From: an uncultured Pseudomonadota bacterium
GTDB lineage: Bacteria > Pseudomonadota > Alphaproteobacteria > UBA9219
Reading direction: 5' to 3'
Length of the DNA: 33,935 nt
NCBI GenBank assembly: GCA_903824505.1
Contig: CAIJXG010000005.1
Location: 1 to 33,935, forward strand
In this document: positions 16,623 to 21,957 of the stretch, in pieces
How positions within the stretch are numbered: position 1 is the stretch's first letter
Layout of the letters: each line of letters starts with the position of its first letter
The notes under the pieces: generated by a model
The model's database searches: none
Seen by the model: the letters and a program-made list of their open reading frames with translations, nothing else
What the model was told of the DNA's origin: nothing
Position numbers and translations under genes: made by a program

Positions 16623-16843
16623 GCGGAAACCGTTGGAGCTTGGTCAAAACGAACCGATGCTTGGGGCACGATGGTGGCAATTGCATGCTTATAGACAAGC
16701 TGAACGTGATCTTCACGGCGCAATAAAAGCGCTACGGAATCGAGGCTCGTCAAGATTCCCTGCAGCTTGATGCCGTTCAGAAGAAAAACGGTGACGGGGC
16801 TTTTATCAGCGCAGAGAGTCGCAAGAAAAGAATCTTCGATCAT
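16619..16843 (-). CDS. hfq: RNA chaperone Hfq
   Basis: Hexameric Sm-like chaperone that pairs small RNAs with mRNAs. 74 residues: the Sm1 motif VTVFLLNGIKLQGILTSLDS and the Sm2 motif YKHAIATI are both present, with the conserved LL/RR linker (VALLLRREDHVQLV). The N-terminus is short (MIEDSFLATLCADKSP), as in other alphaproteobacterial Hfq proteins where the start resembles QDLFLN. The C-terminal tail is short (QASVRFDQAPTVSA). It overlaps both neighbours by 4 bp; hfq followed by hflX is an old, conserved pair. Confidence 0.96.
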   Translation of the reverse strand: MIEDSFLATLCADKSPVTVFLLNGIKLQGILTSLDSVALLLRREDHVQLVYKHAIATIVPQASVRFDQAPTVSA

Positions 16844-17493
16844 GGGATACCGTATCCTTTCAAAAGATCAAGGAACACCCGACAATCAGAGGCGAAAAGA
16901 TCTGCGCCGAATTTAGCGGCTTCTTCTTCCGTGCCGATCAGAACGGGGGTGCAGGTGGCATTGCGCGCGCAGGCGATATCCGTTTCGCTGTCGCCGACCA
17001 ACCAGATGCTTGGATCGGCCTCTAACCCCGCCAGCCAGAGCGCATGATCGGCAGGGTCGCGGGCGGGCTTATCGCGCGGCGCATCGTTTGACCCAACCAA
17101 CGAAGCGAAATAAGGATCCCATCCCAAAGCGGCGGATTCGCGACTCAAAGAAAAATTTGTTTTGTTGCTCACCACCATCATGGGGATTTTTTTCCCCTGT
17201 AACCAGCACAGAAGATCTTCCGCGCCGTCTAAGGGCCGGAGATCCTGCATATGAATCTCTCTGTAATAAGAACGGAAGAGGTCCATAGCCTCCTGACACC
17301 GGTCTCCGTACCAGTCAGGAAAAATCTCACGCGCCGAACGGGTGCTGTTGCGGCGGACCTCTTCTGTATTCCATGGGTCCTGTCCGAAATGGCCACGCAC
17401 ACGATTCAACGCAGAGCCAATAGACCCCCAGCTATCCACCAACGTATTATCCCAGTCGAAAATAACCGCGCGAGGAAAACAGAGGGGTTTCAT
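16840..17493 (-). CDS. HAD-superfamily phosphatase (phosphoglycolate phosphatase-like)
   Basis: 217-residue haloacid-dehalogenase hydrolase. Motif I is FDWDNTLVDSW with both catalytic Asp residues, motif II is VVSNKT, motif III Lys lies in RDKPARDP, and motif IV is LVGDSETDIACA. A helical cap between motifs I and II places it in the Gph/CbbY-like subgroup, so a small phosphorylated metabolite such as 2-phosphoglycolate is a reasonable substrate guess, not a proof. It lies within the ntrX-hfq-hflX operon, overlapping ntrX and hfq by ATGA at each side, a position usually occupied by nothing or by trkA/dAT genes in other alphaproteobacteria. Confidence 0.85.
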   Translation of the reverse strand: MKPLCFPRAVIFDWDNTLVDSWGSIGSALNRVRGHFGQDPWNTEEVRRNSTRSAREIFPDWYGDRCQEAMDLFRSYYREIHMQDLRPLDGAEDLLCWLQGKKIPMMVVSNKTNFSLSRESAALGWDPYFASLVGSNDAPRDKPARDPADHALWLAGLEADPSIWLVGDSETDIACARNATCTPVLIGTEEEAAKFGADLFASDCRVFLDLLKGYGIP

Positions 17494-18926
17494 GCTGCGC
17501 CTTCCGTTGGTGTGTTCTCGGTTCCGCTTCCGTGCACGCCAAGCAATTTCAGCTTCCGATGCAAGGCCGAGCGTTCCATACCCACAAAGCCCGCTGTGCG
17601 CGCGACATTGCCGCCGAACCGTGTGACTTGGGCGATCAGATATTCGCGTTCGAACATTTCCCGCGCATCGCGCAGCGGAAGCGACATAATCTCGCCCCCT
17701 TTTTCCCAGCGCAGCACGCCGGGTGCGGCCGAGGTGATTTCCGGCGGCAGCCGATCAGCGCGGATCGTCTCCTCCGATTCCTCGGGCTGCATAATCAGCA
17801 CCCATTCCATCGCGTTCCGCAGCTGCCGCACATTGCCCGGCCAGTCATAGGATTGAAGGGCGGCACGGGCATCCTCGCCCAGCAAACGGGGTGGGACACC
17901 CGCCGCCTCGGCGGCACGGGTGAGAAAATAATTCGCCAGAACAGGGATATCTTCGCGCCTGTCGATCAGCGCGGGCATGCGGATCGGCACAACGCTCAGA
18001 CGGTAGAAAAGATCTTGTCGAACGGTTCCCGCTTGCATCTCGCGCTGCAAATCGCTGCTGCTCCCTGCAATCACGCGCACATCGACTTCGACCCGCACAC
18101 TGCCGCCAACGCGGGTAAAGGCCTGTTCTTGCAAGACGCGCACGACTTTGCCCTGAATGTCCAGCGGCATGTCGGCGATCTCATCGAAATAAAGAGTCCC
18201 CCCATGCGCTTGTTCAAAGAATCCCGTTTTGCGTCCGCCTTCCGGCCCGCCGCGCTCCGCGCCGAATAAGTCCTGTTCAAAAAAGGCCGGATCAATCGCC
18301 CCGCAATTGACAATTACAAAAGGCTCGCCCGCCCGTTTCGACTGACGATGCAAGGCGCGGGCAACGAATTCTTTCCCTGACCCCGACGGGCCGGAAATCA
18401 AAACACGGCTTTGGGTGGGCGCAACGCGTTCCACGACTTGCCGAATTTGAACGAGGGCCGCGCATTGGCCGATGATTTCCGTTTCTGCGCCGATTCGAAA
18501 TTTCAGCTCCGTATTCTCGCGCTTCAACCGCGCCGCGTTTAACGCGTTTTGCACCTGTAAGATCAACCGGTCAGCTTTGAAGGGCTTTTCGATAAAATCA
18601 TAGGCGCCCATTTTGATCGCCGAGACGGCCGTGTCGATATTCCCATGCCCGCTGATCATAATCACGGGGACATCCGGCGTATCGTGACGAATATGCTCCA
18701 AAATTTGCAAGCCATCCAGCGCGCTGTCTTTAAGCCAGATATCCAAAATGACTAGCCCGGGCTTGCGGTGCGCCATGGCTTGAATCGTTTCGTCCGACTG
18801 CGCGGCCTCGCGCACGGACAGGCCTTCATCGTTGAGAATGCCTTTGATGAGGGCGCGGATATCCGCCTCGTCATCCACGACTAAAATATCGCCCGTTAGG
18901 CTTTTGTCTTTCGCTTGCGCGGCCAT
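17490..18926 (-). CDS. ntrX: NtrX-type response regulator with AAA+ domain lacking GAFTGA
   Basis: Regulator of nitrogen, redox and envelope functions in alphaproteobacteria. 478 residues: receiver domain about 12-130 (DILVVDDEADI; phosphoacceptor Asp in VILDIWLKDS; SGHGNIDTAVSAIKMGAYDF; KPF Lys), AAA+ domain with Walker A SGPSGSGKEF and Walker B GGTLYFDEIAD, and a C-terminal Fis-type HTH (GGNVARTAGFVGMERSALHRKL). Where sigma-54 activators carry GAFTGA, this protein reads FGAERGGPEGGRKTGFFEQAH, so the sigma-54 contact loop is missing, as noted for some alphaproteobacterial NtrX/NtrC proteins. The kinase gene ntrY, normally just upstream, is not here; an oxygen-sensor-like pair is upstream instead. 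First gene of the hfq-hflX chain. Confidence 0.88.
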   Translation of the reverse strand: MAAQAKDKSLTGDILVVDDEADIRALIKGILNDEGLSVREAAQSDETIQAMAHRKPGLVILDIWLKDSALDGLQILEHIRHDTPDVPVIMISGHGNIDTAVSAIKMGAYDFIEKPFKADRLILQVQNALNAARLKRENTELKFRIGAETEIIGQCAALVQIRQVVERVAPTQSRVLISGPSGSGKEFVARALHRQSKRAGEPFVIVNCGAIDPAFFEQDLFGAERGGPEGGRKTGFFEQAHGGTLYFDEIADMPLDIQGKVVRVLQEQAFTRVGGSVRVEVDVRVIAGSSSDLQREMQAGTVRQDLFYRLSVVPIRMPALIDRREDIPVLANYFLTRAAEAAGVPPRLLGEDARAALQSYDWPGNVRQLRNAMEWVLIMQPEESEETIRADRLPPEITSAAPGVLRWEKGGEIMSLPLRDAREMFEREYLIAQVTRFGGNVARTAGFVGMERSALHRKLKLLGVHGSGTENTPTEGAA

Positions 18927-18999
18927 TCTGTCCCGACCCTTGGACTCAAAAGAGAACTTCCCTTAACTGATCGGGCGCCAACGGCCATTTGTCAAGCAC

Positions 19000-19022
19000 G
19001 ACAGCGCGGATGACAGCGCGGA
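19000..19022. repeat. Short tandem duplication upstream of ntrX
   Basis: GACAGCGCGGA occurs twice, at 19000-19010 and 19012-19022, in the gap between the diiron protein gene and ntrX. It could be a two-site operator or a chance slippage product. Confidence 0.45.
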
Positions 19023-19103
19023 CAGCTCAATAGCCAAGAGACGAAGCTGTCGAGGCAGAAAGGAATGCCCAACAGAAAAGGATAAAACAGAGCGATACAG
19101 CGC

Positions 19104-19871
19104 TCACGCGGCCCGATCACTTCGCTTGCTTCCTTGAAGCGCACTGGCGAGTCGAAGTCCGCCAAACCAATCCAGAAAACGCTTGGCTTCTTTGCGCCGG
19201 AAGATGGCCCCATGCTGAGGAACCATCAGCTCGATATCCAGATGGGACACGCGCTCGATCCACGCGTCACGGGCGGCTTCGGACGGCATCCAGCGGCGAT
19301 GGAACCCGTCCATATAGCGGGCGTGGGCGTCGAAATCTTCAACGTATAGATCCTGTTTATCAGGCGGCAAGAGCGCGGCACCCACATCGCCTGAAAACAA
19401 AATCTTCGCCTTCGGGTCATAAACGTGGAGATTACCCGACGAATGTAGGTAGTGAGCGGGCACCAGCTCAACCGCATGGGTGGGAGAGACTTCCACGCGC
19501 ATCCCCTCATCCGGAACGGGAACCAGCTGCGAGGTATCGCAGCCGAAATGCGGGATAAAGCTGGACCAGACCCAAGGGACATAGACTCGGGCACGGGGAC
19601 AGGTTCCCAGCCACAGAGAGAGCGAGGAAATAATATCCGGATCTTGGTGCGAGCCAAACAGAGTTGTGATGTTTTCCAAGGGGATATAGTCGCTGATGGC
19701 CGAGACGACTTCGGGAAAAATCTCGACACCGCCGGGATCCAACAACATGCCCTGCTCACCCGAGATAAGAAGATACTCATTCGTGTCGATGACCGAGGCC
19801 GCCTTATCAGGATCCCGCGCAAACACGATCCATTTGACGTCCTTGTCTTCATAAAGGACTTCAGACAGCAT
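19104..19871 (-). CDS. Diiron metallo-beta-lactamase-fold protein resembling oxygen-sensing ODP
   Basis: 255 residues from the ATG at 19871, which overlaps the upstream gene by 11 nt. The fold is the beta-lactamase domain of flavodiiron proteins without the flavodoxin part. All six iron-ligand positions of flavodiiron proteins have a counterpart: H75, D77 and D79 in SHQDPDI, H143 in YLHSSGN, D162 in SGDVGAA and H220 in PQHGAI. The HxD (not HxE) second ligand and the LHSSGN sequence are typical of stand-alone oxygen-binding diiron proteins (ODPs), one of which is an oxygen/iron sensor for chemotaxis in Treponema denticola. Its gene partner here is MCP-like. Catalytic oxygen reduction is less likely because no flavodoxin domain is present. 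The sensor role is inferred. Confidence 0.8.
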   Translation of the reverse strand: MLSEVLYEDKDVKWIVFARDPDKAASVIDTNEYLLISGEQGMLLDPGGVEIFPEVVSAISDYIPLENITTLFGSHQDPDIISSLSLWLGTCPRARVYVPWVWSSFIPHFGCDTSQLVPVPDEGMRVEVSPTHAVELVPAHYLHSSGNLHVYDPKAKILFSGDVGAALLPPDKQDLYVEDFDAHARYMDGFHRRWMPSEAARDAWIERVSHLDIELMVPQHGAIFRRKEAKRFLDWFGGLRLASALQGSKRSDRAA

Positions 19872-20499
19872 GAGCAATCTCCCGATAGGAAAGGGTGTGA
19901 AGTTGAGAAACGACCTCAGTCGCGACCTTACGGATATTGTCTGCCGCGTTTTGCATTTCGAGCGCCAGATGCCGAAAAGACGCGGTTCCCCATTTATCAC
20001 CCTGCAGACGCGAGGTTTCGATCATGAGGCCGGATTTCACATAATTAATGAGGCGCAAAGATTTGCCCATATCTTCGATAATTTGGATCAGATCGGAAAT
20101 AAAATGGGCATTGGTGCGCTCAAACTCCTGAAGGCTGCGAAAGAAAACACCTTCCGCCTGCACAAGAGATTCTTGGTTCTTGTCACCGGATTTCGCTCGC
20201 GCCCGACGCAGCATAGAGAGGCGACTTTCATCCAACAAAGTCTTAGCGATCATGCAGGTCCATTGGCGAGTCAGGGCGCGAATCCGCTCGACCGTCTCTC
20301 CCAGAGAAACCGCGATGACCAAAGTCTCGCTTGTAAAAACCGAGAAAGCCTTGCTCTCGGCCCCAATTCGGGCCGAGGCGATTTGCGCGTTCAACGAGAC
20401 ATGGTTCAGCGCCGCGGCCAACTGCCGAAAGCCGCGGATCCGATGGCGAATGCCTAAAGCCGCGTTAAGGCATTCTTGTGTTTTTGAGAGTTCGCCCAT
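19861..20499 (-). CDS. MCP-like cytoplasmic helical protein, partner of the diiron protein
   Basis: 212 residues, almost entirely helical, no membrane segment and no signal peptide. The stretch at about residues 31-66 (LNHVSLNAQIASARIGAESK, then AFSVFTSETLVIAV) follows the pattern of the kinase-contacting hairpin tip of methyl-accepting chemotaxis proteins (LNAAIEAARAGE..GFAVVA-type), and the C-terminal part (ALEMQNAADNIRKVATEVVSQL) continues as coiled coil. I infer a soluble signalling protein that could take input from the diiron protein encoded next (11-nt overlap, same operon). Family not named with certainty; the resemblance is by motif. The ATG at 20499 has no clear ribosome binding site. 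Confidence 0.65.
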   Translation of the reverse strand: MGELSKTQECLNAALGIRHRIRGFRQLAAALNHVSLNAQIASARIGAESKAFSVFTSETLVIAVSLGETVERIRALTRQWTCMIAKTLLDESRLSMLRRARAKSGDKNQESLVQAEGVFFRSLQEFERTNAHFISDLIQIIEDMGKSLRLINYVKSGLMIETSRLQGDKWGTASFRHLALEMQNAADNIRKVATEVVSQLHTLSYREIAHAV

Positions 20500-20560
20500 A
20501 GGTTGAGTTAGCAGTCAAAAGGTTAAGAAAACCCTTACGGAACATATCGGCGCATGGGGT

Positions 20561-21103
20561 TTAATGCGCGCGCGCGGCTTCTTCCATCAGCGTCGTCTTG
20601 TTGCGCATGCGACGCCCAACGCTTTGATAGGCGATCCGAGCGTGATCGACGCAATAAGGAAGCCCCTCGCTGGCCGTGCAGCCGCAAAAACGGAAATCAG
20701 CCGATCGTGGATCGCCGACAGGCCAGCGGCAATGACGCTCGCCCGCCTTGGTAACCGGGATTCCCTCGATTCGTCCGGTGCCGATTCCCTCCAACGAGCG
20801 GAACATATCGCGGTTTTGGGCTTCGCGCTGCGGCTGGGGCAGAGCCCGAAGGGGCGTGGCAGGAACGGGAACGGAAGGAAGGGGCCGCAACATCATCCGC
20901 TTGCGGCCAATGCCTTTCGACGCGCCGGATGTCCGTGCCATAATGGCAACTGCCTTGTCTTTCTGAGCGGAAAGCTTCATGCGATTGGCCTTGCCGATGA
21001 CCGCATTGCGTGTCAATCCGCCGATCATTTCAGCGATTTCACTGGCGCTGTGTTGTCCCCACAGGTCTTTGAGCATTTCGATTTTCTGGTCGGTCCATGT
21101 CAT
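20561..21103 (-). CDS. gcrA: Cell-cycle regulator GcrA
   Basis: Alphaproteobacterial transcription factor that binds sigma-70 holoenzyme and activates promoters carrying methylated GANTC sites, linking replication to gene expression. 180 residues. The N-terminal DNA-binding domain is nearly canonical: MTWTDQKIEMLKDLWGQHS, SEIAEMIGGLTRNAVIGKA and NRMKLSAQ. A basic, proline-containing linker follows, and the C-terminal sigma-interacting domain has CRWPVGDP, FRFCGC, and YCVDHARIAYQ. I start at the ATG at 21103 because it begins the conserved motif; the longer frame has only unconserved residues. A GANTC site lies 4 bp upstream of the start and an 8-bp inverted repeat about 33 bp upstream. Confidence 0.96.
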   Translation of the reverse strand: MTWTDQKIEMLKDLWGQHSASEIAEMIGGLTRNAVIGKANRMKLSAQKDKAVAIMARTSGASKGIGRKRMMLRPLPSVPVPATPLRALPQPQREAQNRDMFRSLEGIGTGRIEGIPVTKAGERHCRWPVGDPRSADFRFCGCTASEGLPYCVDHARIAYQSVGRRMRNKTTLMEEAARAH

Positions 21104-21135
21104 GCGGAGTCCTCTGGGCTGATGATGGGGGCGGC

Positions 21136-21158
21136 GACATACCCAAAATAGGTATGTC
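21136..21158. promoter_or_regulatory. 8-bp inverted repeat upstream of gcrA
   Basis: GACATACC, 7-nt spacer CAAAATA, GGTATGTC: perfect arms. At 33 bp before the gcrA start it could be an operator or a hairpin in the gcrA 5' leader. Confidence 0.55.
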
Positions 21159-21192
21159 ACAAGGGGGTGGGAAGGCAAGACAATCACTAAAA

Positions 21193-21208
21193 CCACTATA
21201 TCTAGTGG
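21193..21208. promoter_or_regulatory. Hairpin/dyad CCACTA-TATC-TAGTGG
   Basis: Perfect 6-bp arms around a 4-base centre, in the gcrA upstream region. Confidence 0.45.
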
Positions 21209-21227
21209 CTTATCTTCAGCATATGTA

Positions 21228-21240
21228 CCACAGGCTGTGG
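21228..21240. promoter_or_regulatory. Dyad CCACAGGCTGTGG, DnaA-like halves
   Basis: Perfect 6-bp arms around one base. Each arm contains TGTGG/CCACA as in DnaA boxes, but neither fits the full 9-mer consensus. Confidence 0.4.
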
Positions 21241-21379
21241 AAAGAGGCTAGCCCTCTCTTCTCTTGTGGACAAATTGTGGGTAGGGACAACGGATTGATT
21301 CTTAACCTTATGAAAAAGGTAAAGAATTCGTTAACCAAACAGGGACTCAAGACATGCTTTTTTGGTTCACTGGATTCGC

Positions 21380-21388
21380 TTATCCACA
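21380..21388 (+). promoter_or_regulatory. Perfect DnaA box TTATCCACA
   Basis: Exact match to the high-affinity consensus, 53 bp before the lipoprotein start and 2 bp after a GANTC site. Confidence 0.5.
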
Positions 21389-21440
21389 ACTTTCTGTGCT
21401 AAGACTTCTTCGTGTTTGCCCCCAAAGAGGAGAAACTCTT

Positions 21441-21950
21441 ATGAATAAAATAAAGGCGGCTCTGATGACTGGCCTTCTTTGTTTGCTGGCAGGGTGTGTT
21501 TCGCTACCGCCCCCCATGCCGCCCGAGCTTATCTACAGCAAGACGGAGCAATCTATTCAAAATCCTGCGGTTCTTATTGGGGTTAAGGAGGATACGTCCT
21601 TTTTCCTTGCAGATGAGCTGTGCTACGTTGAGAACATTGATGGGCGTGTGGTCAATGATCGTCACAAGAATCCAACGGACCCTGTGTTCCTTGACCCGGG
21701 ATCGCATGTTCTGGGGATAAAATTTGAACAGGGCCATACCTATGCCCACATCACGCTGCCTTTTGTCGCGGCACCCAAAGGGCAATACACGATAGGCCAC
21801 CGGACTGTTTCAAGCTTTTGGGATCCTCCGGGCCATCTGCAACTTTGGATTCAAGATGCCTCAACAGGGCAAGAGGCTTCCAGCACAGCGGTAACCCCCA
21901 TTTCCGTTCAGCAAAGCTCTCCAATCTTTATCCCTATCATGACGAAGTAG
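21441..21950 (+). CDS. Small hypothetical lipoprotein
   Basis: 169 residues from the ATG at 21441, chosen because AGGAG lies 8-9 nt upstream and because a lipoprotein signal follows immediately: MNKIKAALMTGLLCLLAGCVS, lipobox LAGC with the Cys at about residue 19. The longer frame from 21354 adds no conserved sequence. The mature part is beta-rich in appearance (VLIGVKEDTSFFLADELCYV, FLDPGSHVLGIKFEQGHTY, GHLQLWIQDASTG), reminiscent of small periplasmic lipoproteins of unknown role. Residue after Cys is Val, so outer-membrane sorting is likely. Gene is divergent from gcrA and convergent with addB, whose stop is only 7 bp away. Confidence 0.8.
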   Translation: MNKIKAALMTGLLCLLAGCVSLPPPMPPELIYSKTEQSIQNPAVLIGVKEDTSFFLADELCYVENIDGRVVNDRHKNPTDPVFLDPGSHVLGIKFEQGHTYAHITLPFVAAPKGQYTIGHRTVSSFWDPPGHLQLWIQDASTGQEASSTAVTPISVQQSSPIFIPIMTK

Positions 21951-21957
21951 GAGAAAT

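Larger units (their letters stand above)
21104..21440. promoter_or_regulatory. Divergent control region between gcrA and a lipoprotein gene
   Basis: 337 bp without a gene. It holds GANTC sites at 21107, 21297, 21344 and 21373, three dyads (listed separately), a perfect DnaA box at 21380-21388, an AT-rich segment (about 21290-21340) and the AGGAG ribosome binding site of the lipoprotein gene (21427-21432). In Caulobacter gcrA is controlled by DnaA and by GANTC methylation, so this arrangement fits a DnaA/CcrM input. No convincing -35/-10 pair was found for gcrA. Confidence 0.55.

Noticed and set aside
21290-21345. CtrA binding sites suggested by TTAACC near gcrA
   Set aside because: Two TTAACC half-sites occur but neither has the partner TTAA at the 7-bp spacing of the full CtrA box.
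21104-21440. This interval as the chromosomal replication origin
   Set aside because: Only one perfect DnaA box and some half-matches are present, and none of the usual origin neighbours (dnaA, hemE, parAB) is here.
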